In this document: piece after piece, positions 8,298 through 17,750 of the stretch
How the letters are laid out: every line of letters starts with the position of its first letter
Numbering within the stretch: the stretch's first letter is position 1
Assembly (NCBI GenBank): GCA_014946745.1
Contig: JADCRD010000002.1
Location: 744,001-808,000 of the forward strand
DNA: 64,000 nucleotides
Direction of reading: 5' to 3'
From: Lysobacterales bacterium
GTDB taxonomy: Bacteria > Pseudomonadota > Gammaproteobacteria > Xanthomonadales > Xanthomonadaceae
Position numbers and translations under genes: made by a program
The notes under the pieces: generated by a model
Databases searched by the model: none
Told to the model about the DNA's origin: nothing
What the model saw: only the letters and a program-made list of their open reading frames with translations

Positions 8298-9709
8298 GTG
8301 GGGTCCAGCCGCGCCGACAGCCGCCGATAGAAGTCGCTCTGCAGCACGCCCGCCGGATCGAGCGCACGTTTGGCCTCGCGCCAGCGATCGATCTGCGGAT
8401 AGGCCGCGCGCAGCTGGTCCGCGCGCGCCGCCAGCGCGTAGGTGAGGTAGAAGCTGCCCTGCTCTGCCAGCGCCAGATCGATCAGGGTGCGCAGATGCTG
8501 CTGCAGACGCAGTCGCGCCTCCGCGCTGTGGCGGACATGCAGGTTGAAGACGACGCAGGCGAAGTCCTCGCGCGCCCAGGCCAGCGCGGTTTCGGCGTCA
8601 CGCCGGATCAACCGCACCGTGCCGTAGATCAGGTCCATCGCCGCGCTGCGCGCTGCTTCGGCTGCGCTCGCGAGGAACGCCGGCAGTCGCGACAGGGGCA
8701 CATACAGCTCGGTGATGACCTCGCTGCCGACGTGGCCAAGGCGCGCGTCGATGGCCTCGTGATAGCCGTCGACATAGACACCGAACTGGTGGTCGTCGCT
8801 GGCGTAGTGCTGTCCATCGGTCGCCAGATAGAAGGCGCTGTAGCGGCGGAAGGCCTCGCTCTTGTCGACGTGCGCAAGCCACAGCAGCTCGCGCCAGTGC
8901 TCAGGCGACAGGCTGCGCTGCGCCATCGGCGCATCCAGCGGCTGCGCGCTTGGGTAGTAGCAGGCGAACACGCCGAGATCGAGAAAATCGGGGCTGTGCG
9001 GATCAATGGCGAACTGGAAGTCGCCGTACTCTGCGCCCGCTGCAATGGCATCGAGGAAGGCGCTCGGCAGGGCTTCGCGCCGCCGCAGGCACACGCGGCG
9101 CTGCAGACGCTGCCGCGGCGACAGCCGCAGCTCGATCTCGGTCGCCACCCCGAACAGGCCATAGCCGCCCACCGCATGCGCGAACAGCTCGGGTCGACGC
9201 TGTCGATCCACCTGCACGAGCTCGCCCGTGGGCAAGACCAGCTGCACGGCCTCGATGTCAGCGATCAGCGGCGCCATCCGCAGGCCACGCCCGTGGATGT
9301 TGGCGGCCAGCGAACCGCCGAGGCTGAAGTCATCGGCGCCGGTCTGCTTCTGGCGGATCGCCCAGCCGCATCCGTTGCGATCGCGCTGCGCGGCCAGAAA
9401 GCGCTGCAGCGCGGGCCAGCGGGTGCCGGCGGCGACTCGCACGCGACCGCCGGCCCCATCGAAGTCGAGCACGCCCTGCAGGGCGCGCGTATCCAGCAGT
9501 CCGCTGTTTTCGGCGAACTGCTGGCCGCCCATGGCGTGCTGGGCGCCGCAGACCGCCAGCGTCTGGCCGCGACGCACGGCGCGCTGCACGGCTTCGGCCA
9601 CCTCGTCGGCCGTGCGCGGTTCGATCAGGAAGCGGTGGCGCGTGGGGTTCAGCCGACTGTGGACGTCGTTGCGTTGCAGGCGGGCGGCGGCGTGCAGGGC
9701 GGGTTGCAT
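8294..9709 (-). CDS. FAD-binding oxidoreductase (vanillyl-alcohol-oxidase superfamily)
   Basis: A protein of about 471 residues with a PCMH-type FAD domain: RTADEVAEAVQRAVRRGQ, then the pyrophosphate-binding VCGAQHAMGGQQF (about 52-75) and DDFSLGGSLAANIHGRGL (about 127-144). The C-terminal substrate domain ends in RWREAKRALDPAGVLQSDFY, the usual tail of the family. No signal peptide or covalent-flavin CxGH motif is obvious. The chosen start is the ATG at 9709, though the frame extends to 9769. It overlaps the methyltransferase gene by 4 bases and is divergent from an HTH regulator gene 108 bp away. The oxidase-methyltransferase pair could act in one small-molecule pathway under that regulator; this is inference. 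Confidence 0.85.
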   Translation of the reverse strand: MQPALHAAARLQRNDVHSRLNPTRHRFLIEPRTADEVAEAVQRAVRRGQTLAVCGAQHAMGGQQFAENSGLLDTRALQGVLDFDGAGGRVRVAAGTRWPALQRFLAAQRDRNGCGWAIRQKQTGADDFSLGGSLAANIHGRGLRMAPLIADIEAVQLVLPTGELVQVDRQRRPELFAHAVGGYGLFGVATEIELRLSPRQRLQRRVCLRRREALPSAFLDAIAAGAEYGDFQFAIDPHSPDFLDLGVFACYYPSAQPLDAPMAQRSLSPEHWRELLWLAHVDKSEAFRRYSAFYLATDGQHYASDDHQFGVYVDGYHEAIDARLGHVGSEVITELYVPLSRLPAFLASAAEAARSAAMDLIYGTVRLIRRDAETALAWAREDFACVVFNLHVRHSAEARLRLQQHLRTLIDLALAEQGSFYLTYALAARADQLRAAYPQIDRWREAKRALDPAGVLQSDFYRRLSARLDPT

Positions 9710-9817
9710 GGGATCGGCTCGGCGAAGGGTCCGTTGGCGACGCTCCTGCGCAGCGGTAGCTCCAGGCAAGTCCTGTTGGCAAAGTAGCGTCTGACGCGAC
9801 CCAAGGTGTTTGCTGAC

Positions 9818-10597
9818 ATGACTTCCACGCGTGCCGAAACTGCGCCCTGCAATCCGCGCCCGCTGATCGACGCGCTCAAGCGCGCCCTGCGCCGTGAGGG
9901 CATCACCTACGCCCGGCTCGCCCCGCGGCTCGGTCTGACCGAGGCCAGCATCAAGCGACTGTTCTCGCAGGGACGCTTCTCACTGCAGCAGGTGCTGCAG
10001 ATCTGCGACGTGCTCGGCGTCGAGCTGTCCGAGTTGGCGCGCGGCAGCCAGATGCGCGCCGAAGAGGCGCGTGAGCTGAGCCTGGCGCAGGAGCGCGCGC
10101 TGGCCGAAGAGCCGCGCCTGCTGCTGCTGTTCCATCTGCTGTGCGCAGGCTGGACGGCGACGGCCCTGGGACGCGAGTTCGGCATCGACGGCAGTGAACG
10201 GACCCTGCTGCTGGCGCGGCTCGACCGCCTCGGCCTGATCGAGCTGCAGCCGCGCGACCGCGTGCGCCTGCGCGTGCCGCGCGACTTCCGCTGGCGCAGC
10301 CACGGCCCCGTGCGCCGCCGCTACGGCGCCCAGGTGCTGCAGGAGTTCATGCTCGACCGCTTCGGCGGCGAACGTTCGCTGCTGCGCTTCGAGGCACGCG
10401 AACTCAGCGAGGCCTCGATCCAGGTCCTCCGCCGCAAGCTGGAGCGCCTCGCGCTGGAGGTCGCCGAACTCGCCGAGCTGGATGCCGGGCTGCCGGAGTC
10501 GCGCAAGCGCAGCATGGGCGTGGCCGTGGCCATGCGACCGTGGGTGTTTTCGCTGGCCGCTGCGCTCAAGGCGTCGGTGGCGAAGCCCGCGCGCTGA
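9818..10597 (+). CDS. Helix-turn-helix transcriptional regulator, paralogue 1
   Basis: A 259-residue DNA-binding protein. An XRE-like helix-turn-helix occupies about residues 16-75, with TYARLAPRLGLTEASIKRLF as recognition region. The C-terminal region of about 180 residues carries LLLARLDRLGLIELQPRDRV, which looks like a second winged-helix, then DFRWRSHGP, and ends with VAMRPWVFSLAAALK. The start is the ATG at 9818, with AAGGTG as a possible ribosome site; a GTG at 9806 is also in frame. It is divergent from the FAD-oxidoreductase unit. A second protein of almost identical length and layout is encoded at 28714-29496 upstream of thrA, so the two form a paralogous pair. Ligand and targets unknown. 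Confidence 0.8.
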   Translation: MTSTRAETAPCNPRPLIDALKRALRREGITYARLAPRLGLTEASIKRLFSQGRFSLQQVLQICDVLGVELSELARGSQMRAEEARELSLAQERALAEEPRLLLLFHLLCAGWTATALGREFGIDGSERTLLLARLDRLGLIELQPRDRVRLRVPRDFRWRSHGPVRRRYGAQVLQEFMLDRFGGERSLLRFEARELSEASIQVLRRKLERLALEVAELAELDAGLPESRKRSMGVAVAMRPWVFSLAAALKASVAKPAR

Positions 10598-10625
10598 AGA
10601 CGTACGGCCGCTGCAGTCGGCGCGC

Positions 10626-12018
<1,393 letters not shown>

Positions 12019-12029
<11 letters not shown>

Positions 12030-13080
12030 GGTGCAGATCCTCGCGGTGCTCATCGCGCACCGGCAGCAGCAGGGAGAAGACCGTGTGCCCCGGACGCGAG
12101 CGGAAGCTGAGCGCGCCGCCGTGCTCGCGCGCGACCTGCTGGGCCAGCGCGAGGCCGAGCCCCGAGCCTTCCGGCCGGCCCGACACCAGGGGCAGGAAGA
12201 TGCGTTCGGCCAAAGACTCCGGCACACCGCGACCGTTGTCCTCGACTTCGAGCTTCAGCGCGAGCCGGTAGCGCGACTCGCCGATCAGCACGCCGTGCTC
12301 GGCGCGCGAGCGCAGGCGCACGATCGAGGCGCCGCTCTGCAGGGCGTTGCGGACGAGGTTCCACAGCGCCTGCGCCAGCCGGTCGGCGTCGGCCGGCAGC
12401 TCGGGCAGGCTGGGGTCGTAATCGCGCAGCAGCTGCACCGACCAGCCCGCCTCGGCCTCGGCGAGCAGGCGCACGCGCTCCAACACCGAGTGGACGTTGG
12501 TGGCGACCAGCTCACGCGGCGCGGTCGGCGTCAGCAGGCGTTCGACCAGGTCGGTGAGACGTGCCGTCTCGGTCAGGATGACCTCCACGTAGCGGCGGCT
12601 GTCGGCGTCCTCGATTCGCCGCCCCAGCAGCTGGGCTGCGCCCTTCAAGCCCGCCAGCGGATTGCGCACCTCGTGCGCCAGGCCCTTCAGGGCCGCGTGC
12701 AGGGCGGCCGGCAGCACGCTGGGGTCGGCACCCGGGAAGGCGTCGGCCGGGTGGAACTCGATCAGCAGGCCGCCCGCAGACAGCTCGGGCGAGGGCTCGA
12801 AGGGGGTCAGGTAGACCTCGGCGAAGCGCTCATCGCCTTCACGCTTCAGACGCAGGTGACGACCGCGCAGCGAGGTCTGCTGGTGCAGCACCTCGGCGGC
12901 TGCGGCCACCAGTTCGCCTTCGCCGCCGTCGATGAGGGCCAGGGGCTGGTCGAGCAGGCGCCGGCGCGAGAGACCCAGCCAGGCCGAGCAGGCGGGGTTG
13001 AGTTCGCGAATCTGCTGCGCTGCATCGATCAGCAGCAGAGGGGTAGCCAACCGCTGGAAGGGGGCGAAGCGAGCGGGCAT
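12019..13080 (-). CDS. ntrB: Nitrogen regulation histidine kinase NtrB
   Basis: A 353-residue soluble sensor kinase. An N-terminal PAS domain (about 1-110) starts MPARFAPFQRLATPLLLID. The H-box GLAHEVRNPLAGLKGAAQLL carries phospho-acceptor His136. The N-box LWNLVRNALQSGAS and G-boxes VEDNGRGVP and GSGLGLALAQQVAREHGG form the ATP lid. In the family, PII (GlnB) binding turns the kinase to a phosphatase when nitrogen is plentiful. The start is the ATG at 13080; the frame extends to 13179, but those residues would be translated across the NtrC-site region. The near-consensus NtrC site 21 bp upstream suggests that NtrC represses or tunes its own operon. Confidence 0.94.
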
Positions 13081-13100
13081 AGGCGGTCCGAAGCGCGGTT

Positions 13101-13117
13101 TGCTCCATCGTGGTGCA
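13101..13117 (-). promoter_or_regulatory. NtrC-binding site upstream of ntrB
   Basis: TGCTCCATCGTGGTGCA matches the enterobacterial NtrC box (TGCACCA, three bases, TGGTGCA) at 13 of the 14 arm positions. It lies 21 bp upstream of the ntrB start. In enterics, similar sites overlap the glnL promoter and mediate repression of glnLG. The same role is inferred here. No clear sigma-54 -24/-12 element was found next to it. Confidence 0.75.
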
Positions 13118-13303
13118 AAACCTGGGCCGTGGGAAGACTGCCGGCGCGGCGCCGCAACACGGTCTGGGGCGGGCTCCATACCGTGGCGATCTCATCACAC
13201 TTGTGGCTGGCCTGTGACTTGCTTGCACAGGCGCATGCCCAAGGCCCGACGCTCCAGCCCAGATCGCGCGCTATCGAAGCCGCCGAGCCGGCCGCTCTGC
13301 GGC

Positions 13304-14617
13304 TCAGGCGGCGAACGCGTCGCGGCTCAGGTTCTCGGGCGCGGCGGCCGTGCAGACCACATCGTCTTCGATGCGGATGCCGCCGTAGGGCGCCAGCGCG
13401 TCCACCCGCGTCCAATCAATGTGACGCGCTGTGTCAGCCGCGCGCAGCCTGGCCAGCAGGCTCTCGATGAAGTACAGGCCAGGCTCGATGGTGACCGCCA
13501 TGCCCGGGCCCAGCACGCGGGTCAGGCGCAGGAAGGGGTGGCCTTCGGGGCGCTCGATGCGACCGCCGTCTTCGCTGGCGGCGAAGCCGGCGACGTCGTG
13601 CACCTGCAGTCCGATCAGATGGCCCAGGCCGTGCGGGAAAAAGGTCGAGGTCAGCCCCAGCGCCAGCGCCTCGTCGAGGCTGCAGCGGATCACGCCGGCC
13701 TCGATCAGCAGGGCGCCGAGCTGACGATGGCAGTCCCGATGCAGGTCGCGGTAGTCGCGGCCCGGACGCACACCGTCCACCAGCACGCGTTGGACGCGAT
13801 CCACGCCCGCCAGCAGTGCCGCGAAGTCGCCCTCTTTTGCGCTATAGGTGCGGGTGATGTCGGCGGCGTAGCCGCTGCAGCTGGCGCCGGCGTCGATCAG
13901 CAGGGAGCGGTGCTCGGCCGGCGCGGCGGTCTCGCGGTGCTGGTAGTGCAGGATCGCGGCGTTCTCGTTGAGGCAGACGATGTTGCCGTAGGGCAGGTCG
14001 AGGTCGCTGTGCGCCGTGGCCGCCAAGTAGGCCTGGTGCACGCCGTGCTCGGAGGCGCCGGCGCGGAACGCCGCCTCGGCCGCGCGGTGGCCGCGCACCG
14101 CGCGCCGGCTGGCGATGCGCATCAGTTCAAGTTCGTAGGGAGTCTTGTAGGCGCGATGGAAATGCAGGTAGTCGATCAGGGCCGGCGGGTTGTCGGGCAG
14201 GTAGTCACCCACCGCGGCCTCGGGCTCACCGACGATGGCGCAGCGCGCTGGCGGCGGCAGCAGCGCCGGAAGTTCGCCGGTGTCACGCAGGATCGATATA
14301 GTGCACTGCTCAGTCCAATAACCTGCCGGGTCCGCCGGCGGCTTGTGCCAGAAATCGTCCGGTTGGAAATAGAACAGATGCGGCTTGCGCCCGGGAGTGA
14401 TCAACAGCCAGCAGTCCGGGTGCTCGTCGAGAGGCAGCCAGGCCTTGAAGTGCGGGTTCACCCGGAACGGGTAAGGGCGATCATCGAGGAACTCGTAGCG
14501 GGTGCTGCCGGCAGCGATCAGCAGATGCTCACGACCGACGCGCGCCAGGGCTGCGGCGGTGCGCTGCATCAGGGTGTCGACATGGGCACGATGAAGGGAT
14601 GCGAGCTCAGCGCTCAT
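13304..14617 (-). CDS. pepQ: Xaa-Pro dipeptidase PepQ
   Basis: A 437-residue metallopeptidase that cleaves X-Pro dipeptides in the cytoplasm. The C-terminal pita-bread domain holds the two-metal ligands: Asp in LLIDAGASCSGYAADITRTY, His in FPHGLGHLIGLQVHD, Glu in AVTIEPGLYF and Glu in GGIRIEDDVV. The N-terminal domain (about 1-160) includes YLIAAG-like LLIAAGSTRYEFLDDRPYPF, characteristic of PepQ rather than PepP. The start chosen is the ATG at 14617 (MSAELASLHRAH); an in-frame ATG at 14650 would add 11 residues. It is divergent from the GGDEF-EAL gene and 223 bp from ntrB on the same strand. Some PepQ enzymes also hydrolyse organophosphates as a side activity. Confidence 0.94.
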   Translation of the reverse strand: MSAELASLHRAHVDTLMQRTAAALARVGREHLLIAAGSTRYEFLDDRPYPFRVNPHFKAWLPLDEHPDCWLLITPGRKPHLFYFQPDDFWHKPPADPAGYWTEQCTISILRDTGELPALLPPPARCAIVGEPEAAVGDYLPDNPPALIDYLHFHRAYKTPYELELMRIASRRAVRGHRAAEAAFRAGASEHGVHQAYLAATAHSDLDLPYGNIVCLNENAAILHYQHRETAAPAEHRSLLIDAGASCSGYAADITRTYSAKEGDFAALLAGVDRVQRVLVDGVRPGRDYRDLHRDCHRQLGALLIEAGVIRCSLDEALALGLTSTFFPHGLGHLIGLQVHDVAGFAASEDGGRIERPEGHPFLRLTRVLGPGMAVTIEPGLYFIESLLARLRAADTARHIDWTRVDALAPYGGIRIEDDVVCTAAAPENLSRDAFAA

Positions 14618-14688
14618 GGTGGCGAAGACCGTCAAGGGCGGGGTGCTCAAGCATACCGGCAGGCGCGGCGCAGCTTGGGGGGCACGGA

Positions 14689-17307
14689 GTGAAGTCAGCC
14701 CTGAGCCACGCGAGCGTGCGGCGGCCGCTGATTGCAGGCTTGATCGCCCTGCTGGTCGGACTCGCGCTCACCGCCCTGCTGACGCGCGAGCATGCGCGAC
14801 TGCTCAGCGCCCAGCAGGAGGCCAGTCTCGGCTGGCTGGCCGAGCGCAGCGCGATCGGTCTCCGCGCGCAGCTGGAAAACTGCGCGCTGCTGGTGCGTTC
14901 GCTGCAGGCCCTGTTCAACTCCAGCGGCAAGGTCGAGGCCCACGAGTTCCAGCAGATGTACGAGGACCTGCAGCCGCGTCGGCTGTTTCCCGCGCTGCGT
15001 TCCCTCGCCTATGCCGGCTATGAGCCGGGCCCGCCCGCGAGCTATCCCACCGTGTTCTACGCGCCGCTGCTGGGCAATGAGCGCATCGCCGGCCTGGACA
15101 TCGCGACCCAGCCCGCCAACCTGCGCGCGCTGGAGATCGCGCGCGACACCGACGATGCCGCGATGTCCGAGGTGTTCGATCTCGTTCAGCTGGGCACCGA
15201 CGGCAAGCCGCTGAAGGGCTTCATCCTGCGTCTGCCGATCTACTCGCCGGGCCCGCGTCCGCTGGATGTGGCCGAACGCCGCGCGCGATTCATCGGCTCG
15301 CCGGCGGCCTCGTTCTCGATCAACGAGCTGCTGGAGCAGGTGCTGCCGGACGCCGATGAAGCGATCGCGCTCAGCGTGCGCGACATCAGTCTCGAACCCG
15401 GCGTGCTGCTCTACCGCAGCGGTGAGGCGGAGCCGGGGGCGCGCATCGAAGCGCGGATCATCGAGTTCGCCGGCCGCCGCTGGCGTTTGGAGATCGCGCC
15501 CTTGCCGGCGTTTTCGCAGTCGCTGAAGGTGATCCCGCTGGTCAGCGCCGGCTTCGGCCTGATCGCCAGCCTGCTGCTCGGGGCGCTGTTCTTCAACGTC
15601 GCCCGCACCCGCGAAACAGCGCTCGGCCTGGCCGAGCAGATGAGCCAGCGCTTCCGCGAAAGCGAGGAGCGCTTCCGCGCGCTGACCGAACTGCTGCCCG
15701 CCGCCGTGCTGCTGGCGCGCTCCGATGACCGCGTGGTCTACCTCAACTTCGCCGGACGCCAGCTGCTGGGGGTGGACGGCGGCACTGCCGAATTGGCGCT
15801 GTCGAAGCTGTTCGAGGATCGCGCGCTGGCCGAACGTTTGCGCACGGGACAGAGCGCCAGCGTCGAGGGCCTGAGCGCGCGCGTCCTGCGGCCGGACCTC
15901 GGCGGATTCTGGGCATCGGTGTCGATGACCGACATCGTGCTGGAGGCGGAGCCACACCATCTGGTGGTGATCCAGGACAGCACCGAGTCGCATGCGCTGA
16001 CCGAGCGCCTGCGCCATCAGGCGGCGCACGATGCCTTGACCGGCCTGCTCAACCGGGCCAGCTTCGAGCAGGCGCTGCGCGAAACCGCCCAGGCCGGCAC
16101 CGTGCGCACGCGGCAGGCCGCTCTGCTGTATCTCGACCTGGACCAGTTCAAGCTGATCAACGACACCGCTGGCCACGATGCCGGCGACCGCATGGTCAGC
16201 GAGCTGGCCAGCCTGCTGCTGGCCTGCGTCGAGTCGACCGACGTACTGGCGCGACTCGGCGGCGACGAGTTCGGCCTGCTGCTGCGTGGCGCCAACCGGC
16301 ACCATGCGCTGGCGGTGGCCGAGAGCATCCGTCAGACCGTGCGCGGCCACCGCTTCGTGTTCGAGGGCAAGCAGCATTCGCTCACCGTCAGCATCGGCGT
16401 GGTCCTGCTCGACCAGGCCAGTTCGCGCGATACCCGGGAGCTGCTGGCGCTCGCGGACACCGCCTGCTACATGGCCAAGGAGCAGGGTCGCAATCGCGTC
16501 CACCTGACCGCCTCGGACGACATCGTGGCGCGTCGGCGCCGCGACGAGATGGCCTGGATCAACCGTCTCAAGCAGGCGCTTGCCGAAAACCGCTTCGAGC
16601 TGCACTACCAGCGCATCGAGCCGCTGGGCGAAGGCGGTCAGGGCCATCTGGAATTGCTGCTGCGCCTGCGCGACGAGCAGGGTCGTCTGGTGCCGCCGGC
16701 CGAGTTCATTCCCGCCGCCGAACGCTACGCGCTGATGCCCTCCATCGACCGCTGGGTGCTGCAGAACGCGCTGGCGGCGATGCGCCGCGGGCGCGCGCCA
16801 GAGGCCTCTCTGTGGGCCATCAACCTGTCTGCGCACACCCTGGAGGACGACAGCTTCGCTGACTTCGTCTGCAGCGAACTCGGCAAGAGCGGCGTCCCGG
16901 CGGCGCGGCTGTGCTTCGAAGTCACCGAGACCGCAGCGCTGACCCATATGGAGCGGGCGATGGCCTTCATCCAGCGCATGCGCACGCTGGGCTGCCGCTT
17001 TGCGCTCGACGATTTCGGCTCAGGCATGTCTTCGTTCGGGTATCTCAAGCAGCTGCCGGTGGATCTGGTGAAGATCGACGGCAGTTTCATCCGCGATATC
17101 GAGAGCGACCCGATGAGCCTGTCGATCGTGCAGGCGCTGACCGGCATCTGCCATCAGGCCCAGGTCAATGTGGTGGCCGAGTTCGTCGAGAACATGCGCA
17201 TCGCCGAGATCCTCCGCGGGCTCGGGGTCGACTACGCCCAGGGCTATGCCCTGCATCGACCGCAGCCGCTGGAAGAGGCGGGGCGCCGCGAGACGCCGGC
17301 GGGCTGA
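14689..17307 (+). CDS. CHASE-PAS-GGDEF-EAL cyclic-di-GMP enzyme, membrane-bound
   Basis: An 872-residue two-helix membrane protein. Membrane helix 1 spans about 12-31, a periplasmic CHASE sensor (FPALRSLAYAGYEPGP ... FILRLPIYSPG) about 75-255, and helix 2 about 282-304. A PAS domain follows (about 325-440), then a GGDEF domain with intact LGGDEFGLLLRG near 524, and an EAL domain from about 620. The EAL signature reads ELLLR instead of EALLR, but FEVTETAAL, LDDFGSGMSSFGYL and VVAEFVEN are kept, so phosphodiesterase activity is plausible. Both synthesis and breakdown of c-di-GMP are possible. The start is a GTG at 14689, preceded by a G-rich ribosome site. It faces the PilZ/DUF1631 pair. Confidence 0.9.
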   Translation: MKSALSHASVRRPLIAGLIALLVGLALTALLTREHARLLSAQQEASLGWLAERSAIGLRAQLENCALLVRSLQALFNSSGKVEAHEFQQMYEDLQPRRLFPALRSLAYAGYEPGPPASYPTVFYAPLLGNERIAGLDIATQPANLRALEIARDTDDAAMSEVFDLVQLGTDGKPLKGFILRLPIYSPGPRPLDVAERRARFIGSPAASFSINELLEQVLPDADEAIALSVRDISLEPGVLLYRSGEAEPGARIEARIIEFAGRRWRLEIAPLPAFSQSLKVIPLVSAGFGLIASLLLGALFFNVARTRETALGLAEQMSQRFRESEERFRALTELLPAAVLLARSDDRVVYLNFAGRQLLGVDGGTAELALSKLFEDRALAERLRTGQSASVEGLSARVLRPDLGGFWASVSMTDIVLEAEPHHLVVIQDSTESHALTERLRHQAAHDALTGLLNRASFEQALRETAQAGTVRTRQAALLYLDLDQFKLINDTAGHDAGDRMVSELASLLLACVESTDVLARLGGDEFGLLLRGANRHHALAVAESIRQTVRGHRFVFEGKQHSLTVSIGVVLLDQASSRDTRELLALADTACYMAKEQGRNRVHLTASDDIVARRRRDEMAWINRLKQALAENRFELHYQRIEPLGEGGQGHLELLLRLRDEQGRLVPPAEFIPAAERYALMPSIDRWVLQNALAAMRRGRAPEASLWAINLSAHTLEDDSFADFVCSELGKSGVPAARLCFEVTETAALTHMERAMAFIQRMRTLGCRFALDDFGSGMSSFGYLKQLPVDLVKIDGSFIRDIESDPMSLSIVQALTGICHQAQVNVVAEFVENMRIAEILRGLGVDYAQGYALHRPQPLEEAGRRETPAG

Positions 17308-17402
17308 ACCCCACCGCGTCACGCAACGCGGCCCGGCAAGCCGCCTGAGCCCGGGCTCCGCGCGCAGCCGCGCCGCCGGCACGCGCGGCAACGGGGTTCG
17401 GA

Positions 17403-17750
17403 TCAGTCGTACTGCGAGCCCGGCGCTTCCACCCAGGCGTGCAGGTGGCTGGCGTCCTCGGGTCCGATATCGATGAAGCGGAAGCCCGACCAGTACTGGC
17501 CCGGCACGTGGCTGGGCTCGGACCACAGCTGGTGCACGCCGATCTCCAGCGTGCGCGACTTCAGCGAGGTTCCGCCCAAGGTGAAGCGCAGCTGGTACAG
17601 CGCGTCCTCCACCAGCGGCGCGGAGGCCATCAGCATCATCCCGGTCTCCGAGAGGTTGCCGATCCGGCCGACGCTGAGTTCGGTCATGGTGTCGAACACT
17701 TCGATGGCCTCGTGGGCCTGCTTGCGCTTGGCGCGACGGGACTCGTTCAT
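17403..17750 (-). CDS. PilZ-domain protein
   Basis: A 115-residue single-domain PilZ protein. The N-terminal basic stretch SRRAKRKQAHE resembles the RxxxR half of the c-di-GMP site. The second half, GNLSETGMMLM (residues about 31-41), fits the (D/N)xSxxG motif. Together these suggest that it can bind c-di-GMP. It starts with an ATG that overlaps the stop of the upstream DUF1631 gene by 4 bases, so the two are coupled. It is convergent with the GGDEF-EAL gene 95 bp away, which makes a local c-di-GMP cluster likely. Output function unknown. Confidence 0.88.
   Translation of the reverse strand: MNESRRAKRKQAHEAIEVFDTMTELSVGRIGNLSETGMMLMASAPLVEDALYQLRFTLGGTSLKSRTLEIGVHQLWSEPSHVPGQYWSGFRFIDIGPEDASHLHAWVEAPGSQYD

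Noticed and set aside
13118-13303. Possible sigma-54 promoter before ntrB
   Set aside because: GG and GC pairs were present, but spacing was 11 rather than 10 bases and TGGCAC/TTGC matches were poor.
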